A stretch of 64,000 bases of DNA from CAVQND01 sp964653485. GTDB taxonomy: Bacteria; Verrucomicrobiota; Verrucomicrobiia; Limisphaerales; UBA8199. The notes beneath the pieces were generated by a model. It saw only the letters and a program-made list of their open reading frames with translations, was not told the DNA's origin and did not search any database. This document shows positions 7,683 to 16,472 of the stretch, piece by piece. The stretch is taken from positions 18,246-82,245 of the forward strand of contig CAZZFF010000008.1 of NCBI GenBank assembly GCA_964653485.1. The letters are read 5' to 3'. How positions within the stretch are numbered: the first letter of the stretch is position 1; each line of letters starts with the position of its first letter. Made by a program: the position numbers and the translations under genes.

Positions 7683-9095
7683 TCAGCGGGTGCCCAGTGG
7701 AATGTAGAGCAGTCGCAGCCGCTTGCCGGCGGCACTGCTCTCGTGCTTGTAAAGGCCGAACAGGCAGGAAACGGTGGTGGATTTTGGCGTTTTCTGGCGG
7801 CGATAGAGGTTCCACAGCACGGACTGGCTGGCGGCGCCGGTCTTGGGGTTCTTTTCGGACCGCCACACGGAATAGACCGGGGCGTATTCGTGTTCGATGC
7901 TTGGGTTTTCGGGCAGGAACGGCTCGAAGCCCGCAAGCACCTGAAGCCGGCGGTTGCCTTCGAGACCCCGGTGCCAGGTGAACAAGGGCCACACGTCCAC
8001 CCGCCGGCGTGAGGCCCCCGTCTCCGTGTTCTTGGCCGTCAGGTTGCAATACAGGAAAAAGAAGATGCGCGTGCGCTCGCTGTCAAGAGGGTCGGCGTGG
8101 ATGCGTTTATACTTGTACAAGGGCCAGCAATAAAAATTGTCGACGATGTTGGAATTGTAGGAATGGCTGTAGAAGGGCGTGACTCGAGTGGTGTGTTTGC
8201 CCAGGCCGCGCGCAAACTCGATAAAGGGCCAGGGGACCTGCCATTCGCGATATCCTTTCCCGCGGTCATCGATGCGCGAGAAGAAGGGCCACAGCACAGT
8301 GGTCGAATCCCGTTTGGGCGAACGGAGCGCGCTGTAGGCCGGCAGCGCGCCCACCTGGTGCTCCGGATTGTCGCTGCCAATGCCTGACCGCTGGCTAAAG
8401 AGGATGGGCCACAGCGCGAAGCGTTTGTCGTGGCCCGGCACTGTCTCGACTTCTTTGAAGCCGTTGGTGCGGGTGGTAATGTCTTTGTGCTCGTGGCCGG
8501 CCAGAGGCCAGACCTGCCAGCCATCCAGCCCGGGCCCATGCCGCAGGTGGACCACGGGAAAAAGATAGTTGTCCGTAATCGCATCTCCTTTGCGCGTCTG
8601 GCTGTACGCCGGAAACATGACATAGAAGATATCGTCGCGGAACAGCCGGTTCTTCAAATGGCCGTAAAACGGTCCGTAAGCAGTGTAACTCTGGCTGGGG
8701 TCCGAGGAGTGTTGACTGAAGAGAATCGGAAAGAGCGTAACCCGCTTGCGAGTCTTTTCCCCCTGGGAAGGGCCGCCGGCGAAGCTCAGGAGTTGCCCGA
8801 GTTGCCAACGATACTGGCCTCCGTAACGAACATAGGACATGACGGGATAAACGAGCCTGAATTCGCTCGAGTCGGTTTGCGGGTCGCGTGTGCCCCAGAG
8901 CAGCGGCGGCAGGCCATAGGTCTCTCGGGATTCCTGCCACTCTTCAAAGAAAAGCGGGCCGGCCGCCTCGACCCGCCGGCCGGGTGCGAGGGTAAGGCTG
9001 AATTCGTCGAGGAGCGGACCCGCATCGAACGAGTCCTGGGCCAGGCCGCACAGCGGCAGGAGGAGCAGACTGAGACTGAGGAGTTGAGTCCTCAT
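7683..9095 (-). CDS. secreted protein with recurring W-P-[FL] strands, partner of MMPL exporter
   Basis: A 470-residue protein with a clear signal peptide (residues 1-19, ending CGLAQ). The mature part repeats short aromatic strands every 30-50 residues: TLFPILFSQ, FALWPILFSQR, TVLWPFFSRI, QVPWPFIEFA, FYCWPLYKYKR, VDVWPLFTWHRG. The alternating aromatic pattern suggests an outer-membrane barrel or a beta-rich periplasmic protein. Its ATG overlaps the stop of the MMPL gene by four bases, so the two are coupled and probably act together, perhaps as inner- and outer-membrane parts of a lipid export route. No named family is recognised. Confidence 0.65.
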   Translation of the reverse strand: MRTQLLSLSLLLLPLCGLAQDSFDAGPLLDEFSLTLAPGRRVEAAGPLFFEEWQESRETYGLPPLLWGTRDPQTDSSEFRLVYPVMSYVRYGGQYRWQLGQLLSFAGGPSQGEKTRKRVTLFPILFSQHSSDPSQSYTAYGPFYGHLKNRLFRDDIFYVMFPAYSQTRKGDAITDNYLFPVVHLRHGPGLDGWQVWPLAGHEHKDITTRTNGFKEVETVPGHDKRFALWPILFSQRSGIGSDNPEHQVGALPAYSALRSPKRDSTTVLWPFFSRIDDRGKGYREWQVPWPFIEFARGLGKHTTRVTPFYSHSYNSNIVDNFYCWPLYKYKRIHADPLDSERTRIFFFLYCNLTAKNTETGASRRRVDVWPLFTWHRGLEGNRRLQVLAGFEPFLPENPSIEHEYAPVYSVWRSEKNPKTGAASQSVLWNLYRRQKTPKSTTVSCLFGLYKHESSAAGKRLRLLYIPLGTR

Positions 9096-11977
9096 TGTTC
9101 TATTTTGGCTTCAGAGTTGAGGCTGGTGATCCCGGTTTCCCTCGGCACGGCCTCAAGCACGGGCTCTTGATGGCGTGTTGCTCTTTCTGGCCGGAGCGCA
9201 GCGCCCTTGCCAGGAATCAGGCTCAGGAGTGCGGGTAGAAACGCCAGGGCGGCTATCATGCACGTGGCCAGGCCGGTGGACATGACGTAGCCGAGGCTTT
9301 GGAGACCGCAGTGCTTGCCCAGTGTAAGACTGCCAAAGCCGGCGATGGTCGTCAGGCCCGAGACCAGCACCGCCTTCCCGGTGCTGCGGGTAAGGATGCT
9401 GGGGGTCTGCTCCTCCGCGTACCGGTTGAGGATGTGAATGCCGTTGGTGACGCCAATCCCAATAACGAGCGGCAGGGTCATGATATTCGCCGGGTTCAAA
9501 GGGATGTGAAACAGGCCCATCAAACCGGCCAGCCATAGAGAACCGACCCCAACCGGGATCAACGCCAGCAGCACCGATGAAAAGCTCCTGAAATGGACCA
9601 GGACCAGGAACACGATGGCCACCAACGAGTACTCGGCGGCCTGCACATAGCTCTCTTTGAGCAAGTTCGTATATTCGTAGAGTTGCACCGGCGTCCCGGT
9701 GACCGTGGGATCAACCCCGCGCAGTTGCTTGATGAAAACCTCCTGGTTCTCCCGCTTCCATAGGTCCTCCTTGGCGTTGACCATGAGGAGGTACTTGCCG
9801 GTAACGCCTACAAAGCGATCATGGAGTGTTTGGGGAAGGTCCTGGACTCGCAATGGAGCCGAGTCATCCTGGCTCTGAAGACCCTTGAACGTGGATTGAA
9901 TGTCATCGAAGAAGGCCCGCTGGAAGGCGGCCAGCTTGAGGGAATTCGCCTCCAGTTGCGCGGCGTCCCCGTGCAGCATCTCTTTGCGGAGGTCCGCCAC
10001 CGCCTGGCGCAAAGAATCAACCTGTTTGCCCAGGACGGGCTGGTCGGCGGGCACTTCCTCGCGGACATTGCCCAGATAGCCTAGAAGATAATACAGAGTC
10101 GTGCTCAGCTCGGTGAGGTTCACCGGGTCCGGGGAGGATGGCGGAAAGTGGATCGAGGCCAGGTTCTTTTTGATGTCGGCGACCATCGCCAGTTTGCGCG
10201 TCTGGTTCTCGGCGAGGAACGGCGTAATGGAATCAATGCTCGCGACGGACGAGAGGTTGGTGATCTGCTGTTCCAGGACGATTGCGTGTTCAAGGTTGGT
10301 GGCGATGACGGCGGCGTAGAGAATCTGAATCTTGTGCTGTCCTCCGGATTCGGCACGGGGTTCGAGGTTGGTGGCGCCCACGGTCGCGACAACATCGGAC
10401 ATCTTGTTGGCGTCAATGAGCTTCTGCGAATACTCGACCGCCGGCAGGCCCTTGCTCTGGAGGTGGAGGAGGTCGTAATCGAAATAGACCTTATGGACCT
10501 GCGTGGCAGCCAGGCCGCACAGGACAAGGACGATTGCCGTGATGAGGAGCGGCCGCTTCAGCCAGAGGTTCTCGATCCGCGCCCGGCGCAACTCGATCTC
10601 GTGCTGGGCATGGTCGATCGCGTTCTGCCGGCCGTGCAACAGGAGCACTGGCAGCAGCGTCATCATGGGGATAAAGCAGACCAGGAGACCGAAACCGCAG
10701 ATCAGGCCCATTTCCTGGATGCCTTTGAAGTTGGTGAGAACCATCGCCAGGAAGGCGCCGGCGGTCGTGAAGGCCCCGGTAAAGATGCCTTGGCCGGTGA
10801 AGATCATGGCCTTGGCCAAGGCGGCCTCCTGGTCGCGGCCGTGGCGCAATTCCTCTTCATAGCGCGAGATGAGATGCACGCCGTAATCGATCGCCAGACC
10901 GATGAGGATTGGCACGAAGGTGATCGTGAGGATGTTCAGATGCCCGACCGGCCAAGGCAGGAAAGTGAAGGCCAGCGTATACGCCAGGCCGAACAGGAGG
11001 CAAACAGTGGCCTTGACCGGGCGGCCCGTCTCCCTGTAGGCGTAAATGAACAGCAGAGCGCAGATGATCAGCGAGACGACGCTGGCCAAGGCGGCGTCCT
11101 TCTTAGACTGGGCCATCTGGTCGTGGTCCAAAACCGGTTCCCCGGTCAGCCCAACGTTCACCCCGGGAACCTCTATGCGGGTTTGCTCGACCAGGACGCG
11201 CAGCCGCTCCACAGCCGCATCGTTGAGTTCTTCGACCGGGGCCTGGGCCGTCAGGAGGAAGATTCGTCCGTTGGCAAGGGTGATATAGACATCCTGTTCG
11301 GAAGCGTTGGTGGGGTTGAAAAGGGCGGTGACACCCGGAGAGGGCGGCGTGCCCGACCGGCGCATGCTATCTCGGGCCTGGTTCACGATTCGCTCCAGGG
11401 TAGGCAGGGCCTTCATCAACGACTGGTTCTCCGCGTTCTCCTCGCGCTTGGCCGTGCGGATTTGCGTGTTGATCATGGCGAAGAGCGAGACCAGGTTCGT
11501 CGTGTGGGTGAATTGCTGGATGAAGGGACGGTAATCCACCAGGGCCTGCTTGAGCTCTCCAAGTTCCTTCTCCGGAACGAACAGCAGGGCCTTGGAGCCC
11601 AACATCGCCAGGTCCCCTTTGTAGAACACGTCGTGGAACAGATTGGTCTCAACCTCCAGTTTTGCGCCCAACCGCTCGACGAACTGCCGGTTCTTCTCCG
11701 TGCTCTCGCTCTCGACTACCACCGCAAGATCTGCCTGCGTCGGGAACTCTTTCTTGAACCGAAGAAAATTCTGGTGGTACTTCTTGTTGGCCCCCACAAG
11801 GTCGTCCTGGCGAAGGTCAAAAGCCGTGTCCGAGGCAAGGCTCCTGATGATAAAAGCCACGCACACAGCGCAGAGAAGGAGCTGCGAGCCGACAAAGAGC
11901 CACGGGCGGCGCATGACCACTCGAGCCAGCCAGCCCAGGGCGCGCGCGACAGGATTGTTGTCGGTGAGCTTCCTCAT
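9092..11977 (-). CDS. MMPL/RND-family transporter (hopanoid exporter HpnN-like)
   Basis: A 961-residue polytopic inner-membrane protein with the two-fold RND layout. TM1 is near residues 24-46, then a large periplasmic loop; a cluster of five TMs follows at about 290-460, then a second loop and a second cluster near 770-920. The segment PILIGLAIDYGVHLISRY and its echo LVIGIGVTNGIHILNRYAEE are typical of MMPL/HpnN proteins, where an aspartate in the first carries proton coupling. The likely cargo is a lipid or hydrophobic compound; no hopanoid genes are visible, so the cargo is not known. It is followed by and coupled to a secreted partner and preceded by yebC on the same strand. Confidence 0.85.
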   Translation of the reverse strand: MRKLTDNNPVARALGWLARVVMRRPWLFVGSQLLLCAVCVAFIIRSLASDTAFDLRQDDLVGANKKYHQNFLRFKKEFPTQADLAVVVESESTEKNRQFVERLGAKLEVETNLFHDVFYKGDLAMLGSKALLFVPEKELGELKQALVDYRPFIQQFTHTTNLVSLFAMINTQIRTAKREENAENQSLMKALPTLERIVNQARDSMRRSGTPPSPGVTALFNPTNASEQDVYITLANGRIFLLTAQAPVEELNDAAVERLRVLVEQTRIEVPGVNVGLTGEPVLDHDQMAQSKKDAALASVVSLIICALLFIYAYRETGRPVKATVCLLFGLAYTLAFTFLPWPVGHLNILTITFVPILIGLAIDYGVHLISRYEEELRHGRDQEAALAKAMIFTGQGIFTGAFTTAGAFLAMVLTNFKGIQEMGLICGFGLLVCFIPMMTLLPVLLLHGRQNAIDHAQHEIELRRARIENLWLKRPLLITAIVLVLCGLAATQVHKVYFDYDLLHLQSKGLPAVEYSQKLIDANKMSDVVATVGATNLEPRAESGGQHKIQILYAAVIATNLEHAIVLEQQITNLSSVASIDSITPFLAENQTRKLAMVADIKKNLASIHFPPSSPDPVNLTELSTTLYYLLGYLGNVREEVPADQPVLGKQVDSLRQAVADLRKEMLHGDAAQLEANSLKLAAFQRAFFDDIQSTFKGLQSQDDSAPLRVQDLPQTLHDRFVGVTGKYLLMVNAKEDLWKRENQEVFIKQLRGVDPTVTGTPVQLYEYTNLLKESYVQAAEYSLVAIVFLVLVHFRSFSSVLLALIPVGVGSLWLAGLMGLFHIPLNPANIMTLPLVIGIGVTNGIHILNRYAEEQTPSILTRSTGKAVLVSGLTTIAGFGSLTLGKHCGLQSLGYVMSTGLATCMIAALAFLPALLSLIPGKGAALRPERATRHQEPVLEAVPRETGITSLNSEAKIEQ

Positions 11978-12017
11978 CGAGGTCTTGGGAGCCGATGCAG
12001 AATTGTGCTGTTGCCCG

Positions 12018-12755
12018 TTATGTCAGCGCGTCGTCAGGAAATTCAGCGTTGGAATAGACCTCTTTCACGTCGTCGTGGTCCTCGAGCGCTTCAATCAGCC
12101 TGTTGAGAGCGGCGGCCGGCTCGCCCGCCAGGGGCACGGTAACGGTGGGCAGTTCCGTGATTTCAGCCGCATCGGCTTTGATGCCTTTGGCCTCCAGTTG
12201 CTTGTGGACGGCCTCGAAGTGGCCCGGTTCGGTAATGATTTCATAGCCCTCAGGCTCGGCCTTGAAGTCCTCGGCGCCGGCCTCCAGGGCCAGTTCCATA
12301 AGCTTGTCCTCCTCGGCCGCCTCGCGCGCCAGGATGATCTGCCCTTTCCGATGGAAGAGCCGCGAGACCGAGCCTTGAGTGGCCAGCGAGCCGCCGCTCT
12401 TGGTGACCAAGCTCCGGATTTCCGACGCCGTGCGGTTCCGGTTGTCGGTGCTGACCTCGACCAACAAGGCCACCCCATGAGGACCGAAGATTTCGTAGGT
12501 CAAATCCTCGTAATTGCTGGTCTGCCCGCCCCCGGTCCCCTTCTTGATGGCCCTCTCGATATTGTCGTTGGGCATGTTGGCCCCGCGGGACTTGAGCAGG
12601 ACCATCCGCAGCCGCGGGTTCATTGCGGGGTCGCCGCCGCCAATCTTGGCGGCAATCGAGATTTCCTTGCTCAGCTTGGAAAAGATCTTCCCACGCTTTG
12701 CGTCCACCGCCCCTTTGAAGTGCTTAACTTTCGCCCATTTGCTATGTCCTGACAT
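12018..12755 (-). CDS. yebC: YebC/PmpR (TACO1) family regulatory protein
   Basis: A 245-residue protein with the family N-terminus MSGHSKWAKVKHFKG, the segment PNDNIERAIKKGTGG and the three-domain YebC layout at full length. Members bind DNA as transcription regulators or associate with the ribosome to help translation through difficult motifs; the sequence does not say which applies here. It lies 40 bases upstream of the MMPL gene on the same strand and could be co-transcribed. The start is unambiguous. Confidence 0.93.
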   Translation of the reverse strand: MSGHSKWAKVKHFKGAVDAKRGKIFSKLSKEISIAAKIGGGDPAMNPRLRMVLLKSRGANMPNDNIERAIKKGTGGGQTSNYEDLTYEIFGPHGVALLVEVSTDNRNRTASEIRSLVTKSGGSLATQGSVSRLFHRKGQIILAREAAEEDKLMELALEAGAEDFKAEPEGYEIITEPGHFEAVHKQLEAKGIKADAAEITELPTVTVPLAGEPAAALNRLIEALEDHDDVKEVYSNAEFPDDALT

Positions 12756-13092
12756 GTTGTTGCTTGGTTAACCGATTAAACCTATCAAATTGAACAGGAT
12801 TTTGCGCGGAAGAAAAAGGCTTATTTTTGCGCGCGAGGGCCCCTTCGGACATCGCCTCCGCGGTGGGCGGGGCCTGGAGCGTGTGCAGCGCCCCGAGTGG
12901 CGCGGACCTATCGCCTTCATGCGCAATGGCTTTCGCACAATCCGAGGCCGGAGGACACACGCCCCGTCTTGCGCCCCCGCCCCGTGCCTGGCCGCCTGAA
13001 TTGCAAATTGACAAATTGACAATTGCGAACCGAGAATTGCAAATTCCCCGAGACCAGGAGACCTTGGGACGGCTTCGTGATAAAGCCGGGCT
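12756..13092. other. intergenic region between yebC and tRNA-Leu
   Basis: No convincing gene was seen. The left part holds the yebC promoter region. The right part (about 13000-13050) is a short AT-rich patch built from repeated AATTGCAAATT and AAATTGACA words, resembling other simple repeats between genes in this window. Confidence 0.5.
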
Positions 13093-13177
13093 GGGCGCGT
13101 GGCGGAATTGGCAGACGCGAAGGACTTAGGATCCTTTGGAGTAATCCTTGCAGGTTCGACCCCTGTCGCGCCCACCA
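13093..13177 (+). tRNA. tRNA-Leu (anticodon UAG)
   Basis: An 85-nt cloverleaf. The acceptor stem is GGGCGCG (13093-13099) with CGCGCCC (13167-13173), the anticodon stem is AAGGA/TCCTT around loop CTTAGGA (13125-13131), and the anticodon is TAG at 13127-13129. A long variable arm (TGGAGTAATCC) marks a class II tRNA, and the T arm contains GGTTCGACC. Discriminator A is followed by an encoded CCA. It reads CUA and other CUN leucine codons. Confidence 0.96.
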
Positions 13178-13313
13178 TGGCCCGGTGAGCTTTGACGGGA
13201 TTGACTTCCAATCCCGGCCGAATAAACAATGGGTCCGCAGCGTCAAGACACCAATAGCCCCGGTCGTTTGCGGCTTGCATCCTGCCGGGACGCCCGTAAA
13301 CCAACCCGAACTT

Positions 13314-14288
13314 ATGCGCCCAGACATGACTCGCCGCTCCTTCGTAAAAACAGCCCTCGTCTCCTCCGCCGGTCTGGCCCTGGCACCGGACGGCAAGGCC
13401 CAAGGTGAAACCGCGGCCGCCCCCTCCGCGCCCGCTTCGGCCGGCTCTCTGCCCAAAGCAAGGATTGGCAAACTCCAGGTCAGCCGCCTGATCCTGGGCG
13501 GCAATCTCCTGACCCATTTCACCCACAGCCGCGATTTAAGGTACGTCTATACGCTGGCGGCCCACTACAACACGGACGAGAAGATCATGGAGACCTTGGC
13601 ATTGGCGGAGGCCAACGGCATCAACACCGTCTCGATGCACAACCCCCCGCACCCGATCTCCGTCCTGCGCCGCTACCGCAAGGAGCGCGGCGGCAAGATA
13701 CAGTGGATCATTTGCCCCACCGCCCCTGTCGAACCCGACATGGCCCAATACCGGCAGCACGTCGAGGAGTTGCTCAAGGACGGCTGCGAGGCGATCTACC
13801 TCTGGGGCGTCCACGCCGATTCCCTGGTCGCTCAAGGTAAGTTCGACCTCGTTGCCAAAGCGGTCGAGTTGCCCAAGGAATACGGCGTCCCCTCCGGCGT
13901 GGGCGGCCATTCCCTCGACGTCGTCAAGGCCTGCGAAACCCACGGCATCAAGGCGGACTTCTACATCAAGACCTTCCACCACCATAATTATCCTACCGGA
14001 CCCAAGCCCGAGCAGTTGAAAGAGCCTTACAACGAGTTTCCCGGCTACTGGTGCCGGAACCCCGAGGAGACGGCCGAGTTCATGAAAACGGTCCAAAAAC
14101 CGTGGCTCGCCTTCAAAGTCATGGCTGCCGGGGCTATTCCCCCTTCAAATGCCTTCCGCTTCGCTTTCGAGCACGGCGCCGATTGCGTCCTGGCAGGCAT
14201 GTTCGACTACGAAATCGCCGAGGATGTCAAGCTGGCTTCCGAAGCCCTGGACCGTGCCAAGACTCGCGCGCGCCCCTGGGCCTGTTAG
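13314..14288 (+). CDS. Tat-exported aldo/keto-reductase-like TIM-barrel protein
   Basis: A 324-residue protein starting with a twin-arginine signal (TRRSFVKTALVSSAGLALA), so it is exported folded. The body runs L-G-K-L-Q-V-S-R-L-I-L-G-G-N-L and continues with TIM-barrel strands such as GINTVSMHN, IQWIICPTAP, AIYLWGVHAD and AFKVMAAGAI. This resembles secreted aldo/keto-reductase-like proteins of planctomycetes and verrucomicrobia. A canonical D-Y-K-H catalytic tetrad was not identified, so reductase activity is uncertain. The frame is open upstream through the tRNA, but the Tat signal fixes the start at 13314 or 13326. Confidence 0.72.
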   Translation: MRPDMTRRSFVKTALVSSAGLALAPDGKAQGETAAAPSAPASAGSLPKARIGKLQVSRLILGGNLLTHFTHSRDLRYVYTLAAHYNTDEKIMETLALAEANGINTVSMHNPPHPISVLRRYRKERGGKIQWIICPTAPVEPDMAQYRQHVEELLKDGCEAIYLWGVHADSLVAQGKFDLVAKAVELPKEYGVPSGVGGHSLDVVKACETHGIKADFYIKTFHHHNYPTGPKPEQLKEPYNEFPGYWCRNPEETAEFMKTVQKPWLAFKVMAAGAIPPSNAFRFAFEHGADCVLAGMFDYEIAEDVKLASEALDRAKTRARPWAC

Positions 14289-14356
14289 TGTGGTGTTTCC
14301 CAAACCGCGACAGGATTCGTGTCAGGCCCGGGATTCAACCGAAGAAGCATTTCCGC

Positions 14357-15118
14357 CTATAGGCCCGTGGGATAATCCAAAAAGGTCCACGGGATAGCGA
14401 AACGGCGGGCGAGCGTGGCCGCAAGGGCCTTGACGCCGAAGGTTTCGGTGGCGTAATGGCCGGCGTAAAAGACGTTCAAGCCCAGGTCCTGGGCCAGCGC
14501 GTATGTCCAATGCGGCCCCTCCCCGGTAATGAAGGTGTCCGCGCCTTCGCCGGACGCCCGTTGGATTTCGTCTCCCGCCCCGCCGCTAACCACTCCGATG
14601 CGCCGGCAAATCTCGGGGCCGCCCGGGATGACCAGCGGTTCGGTTCCGACCGCGCGGCTCAAGCGGGCTGCCAGCTCCGCGCGCCGAATCCGCACGCGGG
14701 CCTGGACGCCAATGGGCTGGCCGTGCTCGAGGAAAAAGGGGCGCAGGTTTGTCAAACCCAGTGCGCGGGCCAATTGCGCGTTATTTCCGAGCGCAGGATG
14801 GGCGTCCAGCGGCAGGTGTGAGCTATAAACGGCCAGGTTATGGTCCAGCAGGCACCGCAACAACTCGTAACGCCTCCCCGTCCAGGGGTGCGTAGCGCCC
14901 CAAAACAGGCCGTGATGGATGAGCAGCAGATCGGCCTTGGCCGCCACGGCCAGCCGAACCGTCGAGAGGCTGCCGTCCACCGCCGCCGCCAAACGGCTCA
15001 CCTTTCCGTTGTTCTCGACTTGCAGACCGTTGGCAGCGCGATCGAAGTCCCGTATCCGGGCGACGTGGAGCAGGCGATCACAATAGTGGACAATGGCCGA
15101 TAGGGAGGCTTTTGACAT
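14357..15118 (-). CDS. Nif3-like (YbgI/DUF34) dinuclear metal protein
   Basis: A 253-residue protein of the Nif3/YbgI family, which forms hexamers with a dimetal site. Visible hallmarks are NGLQVENNGKVSRLAAAVDGS, the metal-binding LLLIHHGLFWG, SSHLPLDAHPALGNNAQLA, the C-terminal DTFITGEGPHWTYALAQ and YAGHYATETFGV. Members have been annotated as GTP cyclohydrolase I type 2, but the true reaction is not settled. It is divergent from the glycosyltransferase across a 32-base gap. Confidence 0.9.
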   Translation of the reverse strand: MSKASLSAIVHYCDRLLHVARIRDFDRAANGLQVENNGKVSRLAAAVDGSLSTVRLAVAAKADLLLIHHGLFWGATHPWTGRRYELLRCLLDHNLAVYSSHLPLDAHPALGNNAQLARALGLTNLRPFFLEHGQPIGVQARVRIRRAELAARLSRAVGTEPLVIPGGPEICRRIGVVSGGAGDEIQRASGEGADTFITGEGPHWTYALAQDLGLNVFYAGHYATETFGVKALAATLARRFAIPWTFLDYPTGL

Positions 15119-15150
15119 GGCACTTGAAGCAAGGTAGCCTGTCCGTTCGC

Positions 15151-16386
15151 ATGGCGCAAAGGCTCAATGTGTTGATCTCCGCTTATGCTTGCGAACCTAA
15201 CAGGGGTTCGGAGCCGGAGGTGGGCTGGCAATGGGCGCTACAAATGGCGCGGTTTCATGACGTGACCGTGCTAACGCGGGCCAACAACCGCGCGGCGATC
15301 GAGGCCGGCTTGGCAGCCGTGCGTGGCGGGCGGCCGCTGCCGGTTTTTGTCTATCATGATCGGCACGCGTTTCTGACGGGCATGAAACGGTGCTTCGGGG
15401 CCATCCAATTGTACTACCTTCTATGGCAGAAATCGGCCCGGAAGGTCATCGCGCGGCTGCACGCGGTTCATCCGTATGATTTGATGCACCACGTCACGTT
15501 CGCCGGTTTTCGCTACCCGGCGGCGGTCTGGGGCCATCGGGCGCCGTCCATCTGGGGGCCGGTTGGGGGCATCGAGTCCATCCCCGCCGGGCTGCTGCCT
15601 TGGCGCCACCCCGGCTCACTGGTTCGCGAGACGCTCCGCAACGGCAGCAACCTGCTGCACGCCACGGCGACATCCGCGCTTCCAAGGCGCGCGCGGGCGA
15701 CGACCCTCGTTTTGGCCTCGACCCCGGAAATGCAGCGGACTTTTGCCCGATTGGGAGTGGAAAGCCGGCTGATGCCGACAATCGGATTGAACCCCGCGGA
15801 ATTGCCGTATCGGGAGCACGTTCCGGACGGAGGACCGCTGAAGATGCTGTTTGTCGGCAACATGATTGCGCTCAAGGGCCTGGACCTGGCGCTCGAGGCC
15901 CTCAAGGCTGCCGGGGGCGACGCGACGTTGACCCTGATCGGCGACGGCAGTTATCTGCCGGCTGCCAAAGGGAAAACGGAGGCGCTGGGTCTGGCAGCGC
16001 GTGTGATTTTCAAAGGGCGGCTGCCACGGGAGCAAGTGCTGAGGCTCTACACGGAGTATGACCTCTTTTTCTTCCCCAGCCTGCATGACACAGGCGGCTG
16101 TGCCGTCATTGAGGCCATGTGCAGTGAACTGGCGGTCCTGTGCCTGGACTGTGGTGGGCCGGCCGTGGCGGTGCGCCAGGGCTGTGGCATCAAGGTGCCT
16201 CTGGGGCCGCGCGCGAGGGTGGTCGCCGGGCTGGCCGAGGGCATCCGCTTCTATGCGCTGAACCGCTCCATCCTGGCGGAGCACGGAAAGGCCGCCCGCC
16301 AAGCCATCCTGCGCGACTACGATTGGGACATGAAAGGGGAGCAGATGAATCAGTGCTACGAGGAAGCGGTGGCACGTTACGAGTAA
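15151..16386 (+). CDS. GT4-type glycosyltransferase
   Basis: A 411-residue GT-B glycosyltransferase. The N-terminal acceptor half begins LNVLISAYACEPNRGSEPEVGW, a pattern common in bacterial polysaccharide glycosyltransferases. The C-terminal donor half contains LKMLFVGNMIALKGLDLALEAL, LTLIGDGSYLP, VIFKGRLPREQV and FFPSLHDTGGCAVIEAM, the last corresponding to the nucleotide-sugar binding region. It should move a sugar from a nucleotide donor onto a surface glycan or lipid carrier. It is not in an obvious polysaccharide cluster. ATG 15151 is chosen because conserved sequence starts immediately after it. Confidence 0.86.
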   Translation: MAQRLNVLISAYACEPNRGSEPEVGWQWALQMARFHDVTVLTRANNRAAIEAGLAAVRGGRPLPVFVYHDRHAFLTGMKRCFGAIQLYYLLWQKSARKVIARLHAVHPYDLMHHVTFAGFRYPAAVWGHRAPSIWGPVGGIESIPAGLLPWRHPGSLVRETLRNGSNLLHATATSALPRRARATTLVLASTPEMQRTFARLGVESRLMPTIGLNPAELPYREHVPDGGPLKMLFVGNMIALKGLDLALEALKAAGGDATLTLIGDGSYLPAAKGKTEALGLAARVIFKGRLPREQVLRLYTEYDLFFFPSLHDTGGCAVIEAMCSELAVLCLDCGGPAVAVRQGCGIKVPLGPRARVVAGLAEGIRFYALNRSILAEHGKAARQAILRDYDWDMKGEQMNQCYEEAVARYE

Positions 16387-16472
16387 CCACGTTGCGATCT
16401 TGTCCCGCCCCGGGCGGAGTCAAATATCAAATCCGAAATTGCAAACTTGCTGGGTTCGTGTTTTCTACCCGT

